This document shows positions 30,155-38,688 of a stretch of 64,000 bases of DNA, in pieces. Position 1 is the first letter of the stretch. Each line of letters begins with the position of its first letter. The DNA is from Phytohabitans flavus (GTDB taxonomy: Bacteria; Actinomycetota; Actinomycetes; Mycobacteriales; Micromonosporaceae), in contig NZ_AP022870.1 in assembly GCF_011764545.1 (NCBI RefSeq), positions 9,182,001-9,246,000 of the forward strand. The letters run 5' to 3'. The notes under the pieces were generated by a model, which saw only the letters and a program-made list of their open reading frames with translations, ran no database searches and had not been told where the DNA came from. A program made the translations under genes and the position numbers.

Positions 30155-30447
30155 GTGTATACGGGAACTGCTGTGTTTGACGTGCTCCTGCCGGGGACTC
30201 ACGTTCGTTGAAGGCGAAGCGCTCGTACGTGCGGCCGATCGTCGCCGCCCTGCGGAAGTTCGAGATCTCCGTGGCCGAGGTCGGTGCGCTCGACCTGCAC
30301 GGGCGGGCGGAGATCGGCGTGGCGGTGGTGGCCGCCGAGCCCGCGCACGTGGGCGAGGTACTGGACTCCTGCGAGCGGCTCGTCGCGGGCCGTCCAGAGA
30401 TCGAACTGCTGTCCGTGAGGCGCCGGCTACACGGCGACGAGGACTGA
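30155..30447 (+). CDS. DUF503 (YlxP-like) protein, frame break near 30195
   Basis: The first frame gives VYTGTAVFDVLLPG from GTG 30155; after the G run at 30193-30196 the frame one base earlier continues DSRSLKAKRSYVRPIVAALRKF, VAEVGALDLHGRAEIGVAVVA and a final SVRRRLHGDED. This is the whole of DUF503/YlxP, a small ferredoxin-fold protein encoded between infB and rbfA in many bacteria and implicated in translation-linked functions. One added base restores about 97 residues. The internal ATG/TTG at 30208 would delete the first strand. Confidence 0.88.
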
Positions 30448-30541
30448 TTTTGAGCTGCTCACACGGGTAGTGTGCAGAGGTTGGCGGGTGTCTCCGGCCG
30501 CCTGGCCGGGTGCGCGCAGTGGAGCTTCCGGAGGTGGCGAG

Positions 30542-31018
30542 ATGACGGACCCGGCCAAGGTACGCCGGCACGCGGAGCGGGTGCGGGAGCTGGTGGCTTC
30601 GGTGGTGCGTACGCAGATCAAGGACCCCCGCCTCGGCATGATCACGATCACGGATGCCCGGATCACCGCCGACCTGCGTGACGCGACGGTCTTCTACACG
30701 GTGCTCGGTGACGCGGCCGCCCAGGCGGGCACCGCGGCGGCCCTCGACAGCGCCAAGGGGCTCGTGCGCAGCACGGTCGGCAAGGCGCTCGGGCTGCGCC
30801 ACTCGCCGACGCTGACGTTCATCCACGACGACGTGCAGGAGCACGCCAAGCACATCGACGACCTGCTCGCCGCGGCGCGCACGGCCGACGCCGAGGTGCA
30901 GCGGCGGGCGGCCGGCGCGGAGTATGCGGGCGAGTCCAACCCGTACAAGGAAGAGTCCGACGAGGAAGAGGGTGACGAGGCGGACGACGCCGCGGACGAC
31001 TCTCGGGACCGGCCGTGA
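30542..31018 (+). CDS. rbfA: 30S ribosome-binding factor RbfA
   Basis: A 158-residue KH-fold protein acting in 16S rRNA 5' end maturation and cold adaptation. Conserved stretches are KVRRHAERVRELVASVV, DPRLGMITITDARITADLRDATVFYTVLG and LRHSPTLTFIHDD. A disordered acidic tail (ESDEEEGDEADDAADDSRD) extends beyond the fold. ATG 30542 is preceded by GGAGGTGGCG at 30530-30539. The stop overlaps the next start (GTGA). Confidence 0.95.
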   Translation: MTDPAKVRRHAERVRELVASVVRTQIKDPRLGMITITDARITADLRDATVFYTVLGDAAAQAGTAAALDSAKGLVRSTVGKALGLRHSPTLTFIHDDVQEHAKHIDDLLAAARTADAEVQRRAAGAEYAGESNPYKEESDEEEGDEADDAADDSRDRP

Positions 31019-32076
31019 CCACCGTGGCGGAGGTTCCGGCGGCGGAGACGGCCGAGCCGACCGCCGCCGACTGGGCCTCGGCTGTCGCCGCGGTGCACGG
31101 CCTGCCGCCGGGCGGTACCGTGCTGCTGGTCTGTCACGTCAACCCCGACGGGGACGCGCTGGGCAGCATGCTGGGCGTGGCGTTGGGGTTGCGCCGGCTG
31201 GGGATCTCCCAGCTCCAGGCGACGTTTCCCGGTGCGACGGCGGGAGCCGGCGACGGTGGGTATGGCGGGCCGCCCGAGGTGCCCGAGCCGTTCCGCTGGC
31301 TGCCCGGCCTCGACCTGCTGGTGCCGTCGGACGAGGCGCACCCGGCGCCGGACCTGTTCCTCTGCTTCGACGCGGCCAGCGCCTCCCGGCTGGGGACGCT
31401 GGCCGACCGGCTCGACACGGCCGGCGCGGCCGTGGTGCTCGACCACCACGCCTCGAATACCCGCTTCGGCGGCATCCACCTGGTCGACCCGGGCGCCGCG
31501 GCCACCTCGGTGGTGGCCGAAGGGCTGCTCAACCGGCTTGAGGTGCCGCTCGACGCGGAGATCGCCCAGTGCCTGTACGTGGCGCTGGCCACCGACACAG
31601 GCTCGTTCCGGTTCGACATGACCACCCCGGCGGTACACGAGATGGCTGCCCGGCTCATCGCGACCGGCATCAGCCCCGGGGAGATCTCCCGCCGGATCTT
31701 CGACACCCGACCGTTCGGCGCGGTGCGGCTCTACGGCGACGTGCTTCAGCGCGCCCAGCTGGAGCCGGAGGCGGCCGGCGGTGTCGGGCTCGTGTGGACG
31801 TACGCGACGCTGGACGACCTCGCCCGGCACAGCCAGAAGCCGTACGTGCTGGAGGCCCTCATCGACTCCGTGCGCTGCGCCGCCGAGGCCGACGTGAGCT
31901 GCGTCATCAAGCAGGTCGGCCCGGCCGAGTGGGCGGTGTCCATGCGGAGCAAGGGCGCGGTCGACGTGAGCCGGGTCGCGGTGGCGCTCGGCGGTGGCGG
32001 GCACCGGCTGGCCGCTGGCTTCACCGGGCGGGGCTCGGTCCACGACGTGATCGGGGCGATCCGGGCAGAGCTCTGA
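31015..32076 (+). CDS. DHH/DHHA1 phosphoesterase (NrnA-type oligoribonuclease/pAp phosphatase)
   Basis: A 353-residue bimetal hydrolase. Motif I is CHVNPDGDALGS, motif II includes LCFDAAS, motif III is VVLDHHASN, and the C-terminal DHHA1 domain has the substrate motif GGGGHRLAAGF. NrnA-like enzymes degrade nano-RNAs of two to five nucleotides and dephosphorylate pAp. The position after rbfA, coupled by a four-base overlap, is conserved in actinobacteria. All metal-binding Asp/His motifs appear intact. Confidence 0.92.
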   Translation: MTTVAEVPAAETAEPTAADWASAVAAVHGLPPGGTVLLVCHVNPDGDALGSMLGVALGLRRLGISQLQATFPGATAGAGDGGYGGPPEVPEPFRWLPGLDLLVPSDEAHPAPDLFLCFDAASASRLGTLADRLDTAGAAVVLDHHASNTRFGGIHLVDPGAAATSVVAEGLLNRLEVPLDAEIAQCLYVALATDTGSFRFDMTTPAVHEMAARLIATGISPGEISRRIFDTRPFGAVRLYGDVLQRAQLEPEAAGGVGLVWTYATLDDLARHSQKPYVLEALIDSVRCAAEADVSCVIKQVGPAEWAVSMRSKGAVDVSRVAVALGGGGHRLAAGFTGRGSVHDVIGAIRAEL

Positions 32077-32383
32077 GACCCGCTGCGACGGAGCGTCCCC
32101 GCCTGCTACCAGTCCGTATCCCGGGAACCTAGCGCGCGTTCATCTGACTTAACGCTAACTTGGTCAACGTTGCGTACTGGTTCGTGCGTGCACTGCGTGC
32201 GGCCGGTATTGCTCCAGGGTCTGATCGACCCGGGCTCGCGCCTCCGCTGTTCCGGCGATCCCGGAAGGCTGTCTCGGCGCACCGCACGACCGCCCGCTGA
32301 GCCTGATGATTCGCTCGCCGCGCACGCCTCTGTGTGGGCTCACGCCGCTGCGCGCCACACACGCCGCTGGAAGGACCCGTTCC
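32077..32383 (+). other. Intergenic region between DHH and MATE genes
   Basis: About 300 bases with no convincing gene. A less GC-rich patch at about 32145-32180 includes the palindrome tcaacgttg (AACGTT core) and could hold a promoter for the small frame and the MATE gene that follow. Confidence 0.4.
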
Positions 32384-32473
32384 ATGGCTACCAAGCCCAA
32401 GCCGCAGAACACCGAGGAGGAGCGCGAGCAGGCCCGCCGCGCCCTACAGACCTCGATGGACACGCGCCAGTAA
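32384..32473 (+). CDS. Putative 29-residue acidic/basic microprotein
   Basis: ATG 32384 follows GGAAGGA (about 32369-32375) at a suitable distance. It encodes a charged, helix-prone peptide: MATKPKPQNTEEEREQARR, then ALQTSMDTRQ and TAA. The Lys/Pro start and amphipathic Glu/Arg stretch look protein-like rather than random GC-rich frame. No family is recognised. Confidence 0.45.
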   Translation: MATKPKPQNTEEEREQARRALQTSMDTRQ

Positions 32474-32577
32474 GACACCCCTCGCCCGCACGGCGGGCGC
32501 AGGCACTCCCGCGCTCGACGATGTAAGTCCTTGTGAGCGTTGCGGTCATTACCTGACGGGTGTCAGGATGACCTGCG

Positions 32578-33878
32578 ATGGCTCCGTACTCCCTGCGCCG
32601 CGTCGCGGCCCTCGCGCTGCCCGCGCTTGTCGTGCTGGCCGCTGAGCCGCTCTATGTGCTCGTCGACACGGCGGTCGTGGGTCATCTCGGCAGCGTCCCG
32701 CTGGCCGCGCTGGCGATCGGCGGCACAGTGATGTCGGCGGCCGCGTGGCTGGGCACCGTGATGGCGTATGGCACGACCGGCCGCTCCGCCCGCCGCTTCG
32801 GCGCCGGCGACCGGGCCGCGGCGGTGGCCGAGGGGTACAGGCGTCGTGGCTCGCGCTCGGCGTCGGACTCGCCCTGGCAGTGATCGCGCAAGTGGTGGCC
32901 GGCCCGCTGGCCCGTACCCTCGGCGGCGGCGACTCGGACGTGGCCGGCGCGGCCGCGCAGTGGCTGCGGATCGCGGCCCTGGGCGCCCCAGGCCTCCTTC
33001 TCGCCGCGGCCGGCAACGGCTGGATGCGCGGTGTGCAGGAGACTCGGCGACCGCTCTACTACGTGCTCGGCGCCAATGTGCTCTCGGCCGTGCTCTGCCC
33101 GATCCTCGTGTACCCGGCGGGACTCGGCCTGACCGGCTCGGCAGTGGCCAACGTGGTGGCGCAGACCGTCGCGGGCGGCTTCTTCGTCTGGGCACTGGTC
33201 GCCGAGCGGGTGTCGCTCCGCCCGCACGTCACGGTGATCGGCAAGCAGCTCGTGCTCGGCCGCGACCTGCTGATCCGGGGTTCCGCGTTCCAGGCATGCT
33301 TTCTCTCCGCGACCGCGGTGGCCGCGCGCTTCGGTACCGCGGTGGTCGCCGCGCACCAGATCACCGTGCAGCTGTGGTTCTTCTGCGCGCTCGCCCTCGA
33401 CGCCGTGGCGATCGCCGCCCAGTCGCTGGTCGGCGCCGCGCTGGGTGCCGGCCACGATCGAGAGGCCCGCGACCTGGGCCGGCGCATCGCACTGATCGGT
33501 GGCGTGTGCGGCGCTGGGTTCGCGGTGGTGATCGGCGCGGGCGCGGGCGTGGTACCCGACTTGTTCAGCCGCGACCCGGCGGTGCACGAACAGGCGATGG
33601 TGGCGTGGCCGTGGTTTGTCGCGCTGCTGCCGCTGGCCGGCGTCGTGTACGCCCTCGACGGTGTCCTCATCGGCGCCGGCGACGCTCGCTACCTGCGCAA
33701 CGCCACGATCGTGGCCGCGCTGTGCGGTTTCCTGCCGGTGGTGTGGCTGGCCTACGCCCTGGACGCTGGGCTGGGCGGCATCTGGGCCGGGCTGTCGCTC
33801 TTCATCGTGCTGCGCCTGGTCACGCTGCTGCTGCGGATGCGCTCAGGCGCGTGGGCCGTAGTAGGCGCGGTGCGCTAG
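32578..33878 (+). CDS. MATE/DinF-family efflux protein, frame break near 32834
   Basis: The first frame gives the start of a MATE transporter (LALPALVVLAAEPLYVLVDTAVVGHLG, LAALAIGGTVM). After the G run at 32832-32835 the frame one base earlier continues VQASWLALGVGLALAVIAQ and the remaining spans, including GWMRGVQETRRPLYYVLGANV and YALDGVLIGAGDARYLRNA. One added base gives a 12-span protein of about 433 residues. DinF-type MATE proteins exchange cations for drugs or metabolites. A DinF-like gene before truB is common in actinobacteria; here it is followed by a convergent toxin-antitoxin pair with a 4-base overlap at the stops. Confidence 0.9.
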
Positions 33879-34213
33879 CCCAGCACATACGACTCGTCGT
33901 CGAACTCGGCCACGATCGTGAGCTTGCCGCCGAGAGCCCGCACGTAAGCGGCGAGCGTCTCCACCTCGGTCCGCGCGAGCTGGCCCTTTTCGATCCGGGA
34001 GACGCGGGCCTGGGTGACGCCCATCGCCTTGGCCACCTCGACCTGGGTCGTGTGCTGGCGGCGCCGCACCTCCGCGAGCCGGTGCGCCCGCGCCTCGGCG
34101 ACGAACCGGCGCGCACCGGCGTCGATCTCGGCCTGCTCCGCCTCCGTGAAGGCCAGCTCGTCTTTGAGGTCCTCCCAGGAGCGGGCATCCGGGTCGCTCA
34201 GGTGCTCACTCAT
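33875..34213 (-). CDS. XRE-family antitoxin (HigA-like)
   Basis: A 112-residue protein: an acidic N-terminal helix (LSDPDARSWEDLKDELAFTE), then an HTH at about 55-95 (TQVEVAKAMGVTQARVSRIEKGQLARTEVETLAAYVRALGG) and a short beta tail (KLTIVAEFDDESYVLG). This is the usual design of antitoxins paired with Gp49/HigB-type toxins. It is the second gene of the pair, its start overlapping the toxin stop by eight bases. It should repress its own promoter and neutralise the toxin. Confidence 0.88.
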   Translation of the reverse strand: MSEHLSDPDARSWEDLKDELAFTEAEQAEIDAGARRFVAEARAHRLAEVRRRQHTTQVEVAKAMGVTQARVSRIEKGQLARTEVETLAAYVRALGGKLTIVAEFDDESYVLG

Positions 34214-34580
34214 GCGTCTGCTCCTCCACGCGTTTCAGATGCTCGGCAAATGCCGCCTCGGCCATGGGAATCGCCGACCTGTACCACCCCCGCCAGCGGC
34301 CGGCTTTGTCGCCGCCGACGAGGATCACCGCTTGCCGGAGTGGGTCGAAGACGAACAGGACCCGAACCTTCGCGGCACCGCTCGAACCCGGTCGCAGCTC
34401 CTTGAGATTTGCCAGGCGGGAGCCCTTGACCGTGTCGACCAGCGGCCGGCCGAGGCCGGGGCCCTCGATGCTCAGCGCCTCGATGGCCTGGCTGACCAGC
34501 ACCAACGTGGCGCGGTCGGTGCGGCGTAGCGAATGGAGCCAGGAACGGGCCGGCTCCAGGACGATGATTGACCACCTCAC
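34206..34580 (-). CDS. HigB/RelE-superfamily (Gp49-like) toxin
   Basis: A 124-residue toxin: VRWSIIVLEPARSWLHSLRRTDRATL, LGRPLVDTVKGSRLANLKELRPGSSG, VRVLFVFDPLRQAVILVGGDKAGRW. This is the phage-derived Gp49-like/HigB2 type, a putative ribosome-dependent mRNase; conserved basic residues (KELRP, RW) are kept. GTG 34580 is chosen because it gives the family's usual start; the longer frame begins inside the promoter. It precedes its antitoxin, as in higBA systems. Confidence 0.88.
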   Translation of the reverse strand: MRWSIIVLEPARSWLHSLRRTDRATLVLVSQAIEALSIEGPGLGRPLVDTVKGSRLANLKELRPGSSGAAKVRVLFVFDPLRQAVILVGGDKAGRWRGWYRSAIPMAEAAFAEHLKRVEEQTHE

Positions 34581-34600
34581 GGTGCGGCTCCACGGGGACA

Positions 34601-34629
34601 AGTATAATGCTGGCAACATATAATGTCTA
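34601..34629 (-). promoter_or_regulatory. Promoter/operator of the toxin-antitoxin operon
   Basis: Reading the minus strand, TAGACA (34629-34624) and TATACT (34606-34601) are separated by exactly 17 bases. The predicted start is about 14 bases before the toxin GTG, giving a very short leader. The direct repeat TATAATG (plus strand at 34603 and 34619, 16 bases apart) overlaps the boxes and is a plausible antitoxin site. This AT-rich patch stands out in the GC-rich surroundings. Confidence 0.65.
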
Positions 34630-34727
34630 TATTTTGTTGATCTTCAGCCCCGTTTCCCCGCGGTAGCCGAGTCAAGGCTGGCACAGTCCCCGATCGGTCG
34701 CAGTCCCCATCTGGCAGGCTTGCGGCC

Positions 34728-35609
34728 GTGAGCGCGGATGGGCTGGTAGTGGTCGATAAGGCTGGCGGGATGACGTCGCACGATGTGGTGGCACGCGTGC
34801 GGCGGCTGGCGCGCACCCGACGCGTGGGGCACGGCGGCACGCTCGACCCGATGGCGACCGGCGTGCTCGTCATTGGCGTGGGGAGAGGGACCCGGCTGCT
34901 CACGTACGTGATCGGGTCCGTCAAGGGCTATGCGGCGACGATCCGGCTCGGACAGACCACGATCACCGACGACGCCGAGGGCGAGGTGGTGGCCACCGCG
35001 CCTGCCGGGCACGTCACGGACGCCGCGATCCGGGACGGACTGGCCGCGCTCACGGGCGCGATCGAGCAGGTGCCCAGCGCGGTCAGCGCCATCAAGGTCG
35101 ACGGCAAGCGGGCGTACAAGCGGGTGCGCGAAGGAGAGCAGGTGATGCTCGCCGCCCGGCCGGTGACGATCTCCCGCCTCGACGTGCTGGCGATCCGGCG
35201 GCCGGCGCCGGATGTGGTGGACGTCGACGTCGAGGTGGTGTGCTCGTCCGGGACGTACGTGCGCGCGATCGCCCGGGACCTCGGCGCCGGGCTGGCGGTG
35301 GGTGGGCACCTGACCGCGCTGCGGCGCACCGCGGTCGGTGGGTTCACGCTCGCCGAGGCGTCCACACTGGAGGAGCTGGAGAAGGTGGCACCCGAGGTAG
35401 TCAACCTGCCGCTGGCGGAGGCGGCGCGCCGGTTCTTCGCCGTGCGGGAGGCCACTGTGGACGAAGCCCGGACCCTGTCGCACGGCGGGCCGCTGGACCG
35501 GGCCGGCATCGACGGGTCCTACGCGGTCTTCGCCCCGGACGGCGGGCTGCTCGCCATCGTGCGGGAGCGGGAGGGTCGCGCCCGCCCGGAGGTCGTCTTC
35601 ACCGGCTAG
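34728..35609 (+). CDS. truB: tRNA pseudouridine-55 synthase TruB
   Basis: A 293-residue enzyme that makes pseudouridine 55 in tRNA. The catalytic Asp is in GHGGTLDPMATGVLV; KGYAATIRLGQTTITDDAEGE, the YVRAIARDLG motif and a PUA-like C-terminus (YAVFAPDGGLLAIVRE) follow. GTG 34728 is 27-28 residues ahead of the usual VGHGGTLDP position, normal for actinobacteria. Its stop overlaps that of the convergent NACHT gene by 11 bases. Confidence 0.95.
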   Translation: MSADGLVVVDKAGGMTSHDVVARVRRLARTRRVGHGGTLDPMATGVLVIGVGRGTRLLTYVIGSVKGYAATIRLGQTTITDDAEGEVVATAPAGHVTDAAIRDGLAALTGAIEQVPSAVSAIKVDGKRAYKRVREGEQVMLAARPVTISRLDVLAIRRPAPDVVDVDVEVVCSSGTYVRAIARDLGAGLAVGGHLTALRRTAVGGFTLAEASTLEELEKVAPEVVNLPLAEAARRFFAVREATVDEARTLSHGGPLDRAGIDGSYAVFAPDGGLLAIVREREGRARPEVVFTG

Positions 35610-38592
35610 GTGGGTCTACCCAGGCGCTGCGCAACTCGCTGCCCGGGCCGAGCTCGTCCTCGCCCCTGACCTGGGTGCTGCGGTGGTACACGAACACGCG
35701 CACGTTCGGGCGCCCGGCCAGGGGCCCCAGGTTCAACCTGTCGCGGCCGTGGTGGTGCAGCTCGATCACCGGTCCGGCGATCGAGCGGAGGGCGTGGAGC
35801 TTGGCGGGAGTCTCGAAGTGCACAGCGAGGCGGCGCAGGCCGCGGCGCTCCGGGAGACCGTCGAGCCGGGCACCGTGGCTGAGGTACAGCTCCAGGTCGA
35901 CCAGCTGGGGCAGGCGGGCCGCAAGCAGCGGAGCCACCGTGTCGACGCTGTAGAGCGCCAGTGACCGCAACGAGGACCACTCGACACCGTCCAGTTCGGC
36001 GAAGAGCGACGCCGTGACACCCAGTGCTTGCAGGTCGAGCTCGGGTAACAAGTGTTCGTTGGCGACGCGGCCGTGCCACCTCAGTTCGGTCAACTGCTGG
36101 AGATCCTTGAGGATGGACAGATCCAGCGGGTGCTCGTAGAGGGCGCTCTCCAGCGCCCGCAGGCCCGGCATCTTCCGGATGACGCCGAGGTCTCCGGTCA
36201 TCAGATCGAGCTTCAGGTGGGTCAGTCGCTTCAACCGAGCCAGGGCCGGCAAGATGCGGACATCGCCCACTTCGAGCTCGCCGGCGTGGAGTGGGTTATC
36301 GGCGAGGACGCGTTGGGCGTATTCCTCCGGGTCGAAGTGGGGCCAGGCGCGGATCAAGGCGTCCACCACACTCGGCCGCGAGTCGGTGCCGAAGCGGGCC
36401 AGCAGCGGGAGCGCGGCCGGGTCGCCGGACTCGCGTACGGCCTCGACGGTGAGCACGGCCGCGTACTCGTTGTTTGGCTTGGCGGCCATCAGCAGGTCGA
36501 GCGCGAACGGCCCGGCCCGCCCGAGCGCTCGAGCCGCCGCCTCGGTCTGGGGTGGAACTAGCTTCGCGGTGGCGTCACGGATCGCGCGTTCCAGCTCCGG
36601 CGAGCGCTCCGGCGAGGTCTCCAGACAGGCGAGCGCGACAAGGCACAGCAGGTCGCGGTCTGCTCGGGGGGTGGTGGGCTCGGCCGCGCGGTCCAGCAGC
36701 GCGCGCAGCAGCGTCTCGCGGCCAGCGGCGCTCGCGTGACCGGCCGCCATCACGACGACCTCGTGCCATTGCGGCTCGTGCGCGTGCGCCCGCAGCACGC
36801 CGAAGTCGCCCTCGTCGATCGCCTGCTTGGCGGCCAGGTACTCCTCGAATGAGCGGTGCACGAAGTCCACCCGCCCGGCCACCTGCTCCCGGAGCAGGCC
36901 GGTGCGCTCCAGCAGTACCCGGTAAACCCGCTGCGGATCGGCCTTGACCTGCGGCATGGCCCGCAGCTTGGCGGCCAGCCGGTCGATCGCCTCGCCGTGA
37001 CCCGCGTCCGACCAGCCGTTGCGGATCAACCAATAGGCCAGATCGCTGAGCAGTAGCGCCTGCTCGGTGCGGCCGAGGGCCGGCGAAGTCTCGATTCGGC
37101 GTTCCCGGTCGCGGCGTTCGAGGAGCATCTGGAGCGCCACCTCGTAAAGCTCCATGCGGTTGGCGGGCAGTTGGCCGCGCCGGTCCCGGTGCAGCGCACA
37201 GAGCAGGGCGCACAGTAGCGGGTACCCGGCGAGCTGGCGCAGGTGCCGGTGGCGGTCGAGGGCGGCGAGCAGCCCCTGCTCCTGCTCGGTGACCTCGGCG
37301 CGTTCCGGCTCGGTGGCGCACCTGCTGCGCATCGCTTCGTGCCAGCGGTGCGCGAACGCGCCTACCTGCGTGGGTGTCATCGGCTCGAGCTCAGCGGTGA
37401 GGAAGCCAGTCGAGGCCAGCCAGTCCTCGGGCGCCGCCGCCGGGCGAGAGGTGATCACGTAACGGGCTGCCGGGAACGCCGCGATCAGCTCGCCGAGCCA
37501 CCGCCGCACCTCGTCCCGGCGGTTTTCCGCCAGTTCGTCGACTCCGTCCAGCAGCACGATCGCCTGTCCCGAGCGGAGCTGGCGCTGCACCCACCCGGAC
37601 GGCATCTCCTCGGCGATGTGGCGGCCGACCTCCCACAGAAACCCTTCCGGTGGCGGCAGCTCCGCGGCTGCGTACCGGCGCAGGGGGATGAAGAAGGGCA
37701 CCGTGCCGTTCCAGCTGGCGAGCCGCTCCGCAAACGAGCCGCGCGCGCTCTGCACGGCGATCCAGTGCAGCAGCGTGGTCTTGCCGGTGCCGGCTTGGCC
37801 GCGCACGAAGAGCCGGTCGGACCGAGCCAGGACGCGTTCGACCGGATCGGCCGCGGGCAGGTCGTCCGGCGCGTGGGCGGCCCGCGCGGTGAGGCTGAGG
37901 TACGCGACCGAGAGGGGGTATCGCCGGCTCGACTCGGAGAGCGTGGCGCCGAAGAACTCGATCTGGTCGAGGCGGTTTGCCGTGAGCTGCCGGTAGTCGC
38001 GCTCGAAGTCGTGCACCCCGCGGCGTTCGGGCAGGCGCTCCAGCACCGTGCGGATTTCGTCGAGGATCTGGCGGTCGCGGCGCAGCAGCTCGGCCATCGC
38101 CTGCGTCCCGGTGCCCGGCAGGGTGCGCGCGACCTCGATCACGTACGCGGAACATTCGCGCAGGACCAGGTCATAGAGGCGCACCGCACCGGGGGCTAGA
38201 CCGGCGCGCGTGGCCCGCTCGGGATCCTGGGCGCGCAGGTAGCGGTCCAGGTAACCCGCATCGAGGTCCTGCTTGAACAGGTCGTCCTCGGTCAGCGCGG
38301 CCGCCTCGAACGTGTCCCGGACCGCGTCGACCGCCGCTTGCTGTTCGTTCGGCGGCAGGTCCTCGCCCAGCTCGCGGAGGGCGAGGACGCGGTCGGCGAT
38401 GAGTTCGGCGGCCTCGTCCCAGACCCGGCGGAAGCGGCGTTGCTCACGCACGCTGGTGAGCCGCCGCGCGGCGAGGTCGATCGCGCTCGCGCCGACCTCC
38501 GTCACCAGCTTGCTGTCGCCGAACCAGACGCCGCACGCCGCTCGCGCCACCGCCGCGCCGAGGGAGATCGCGGCCACCTCCAGACCTGACAC
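35599..38592 (-). CDS. NACHT-type STAND NTPase with helical N-terminus and C-terminal LRR-like repeats
   Basis: A 997-residue NLR-like protein. Residues 1-200 are helical, resembling NACHT N-terminal helical domains of actinobacteria. The NACHT domain has Walker A GQAGTGKTTLL (Lys 271), Walker B IVLLDGVDELA (Asp 349), VITSRPAA and a winged-helix end FVHRSFEEYLAAK near residue 600. HEAT-like helices follow (about 625-735), then LRR-like strands to the end (LTHLKLDLM, LTELRWHG, LRSLALYS, LVDLELYLS). Bacterial NACHT proteins of this design include antiphage sensors. No nuclease, protease or TIR effector is recognised, so the effector may be the N-terminus. It lies alone on the minus strand inside a conserved plus-strand operon, which suggests acquisition. 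GTG 38592 is the start. Confidence 0.9.
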   Translation of the reverse strand: MSGLEVAAISLGAAVARAACGVWFGDSKLVTEVGASAIDLAARRLTSVREQRRFRRVWDEAAELIADRVLALRELGEDLPPNEQQAAVDAVRDTFEAAALTEDDLFKQDLDAGYLDRYLRAQDPERATRAGLAPGAVRLYDLVLRECSAYVIEVARTLPGTGTQAMAELLRRDRQILDEIRTVLERLPERRGVHDFERDYRQLTANRLDQIEFFGATLSESSRRYPLSVAYLSLTARAAHAPDDLPAADPVERVLARSDRLFVRGQAGTGKTTLLHWIAVQSARGSFAERLASWNGTVPFFIPLRRYAAAELPPPEGFLWEVGRHIAEEMPSGWVQRQLRSGQAIVLLDGVDELAENRRDEVRRWLGELIAAFPAARYVITSRPAAAPEDWLASTGFLTAELEPMTPTQVGAFAHRWHEAMRSRCATEPERAEVTEQEQGLLAALDRHRHLRQLAGYPLLCALLCALHRDRRGQLPANRMELYEVALQMLLERRDRERRIETSPALGRTEQALLLSDLAYWLIRNGWSDAGHGEAIDRLAAKLRAMPQVKADPQRVYRVLLERTGLLREQVAGRVDFVHRSFEEYLAAKQAIDEGDFGVLRAHAHEPQWHEVVVMAAGHASAAGRETLLRALLDRAAEPTTPRADRDLLCLVALACLETSPERSPELERAIRDATAKLVPPQTEAAARALGRAGPFALDLLMAAKPNNEYAAVLTVEAVRESGDPAALPLLARFGTDSRPSVVDALIRAWPHFDPEEYAQRVLADNPLHAGELEVGDVRILPALARLKRLTHLKLDLMTGDLGVIRKMPGLRALESALYEHPLDLSILKDLQQLTELRWHGRVANEHLLPELDLQALGVTASLFAELDGVEWSSLRSLALYSVDTVAPLLAARLPQLVDLELYLSHGARLDGLPERRGLRRLAVHFETPAKLHALRSIAGPVIELHHHGRDRLNLGPLAGRPNVRVFVYHRSTQVRGEDELGPGSELRSAWVDPPSR

Positions 38593-38688
38593 CCGCAGGA
38601 CGGTGCCAGATCGACGCCAGCCGCGCTATCGGATCTTGTGACACGGCTCGCAAACGTGGGACAAAGCGGGCGGCCTAAGCTGAACCTC

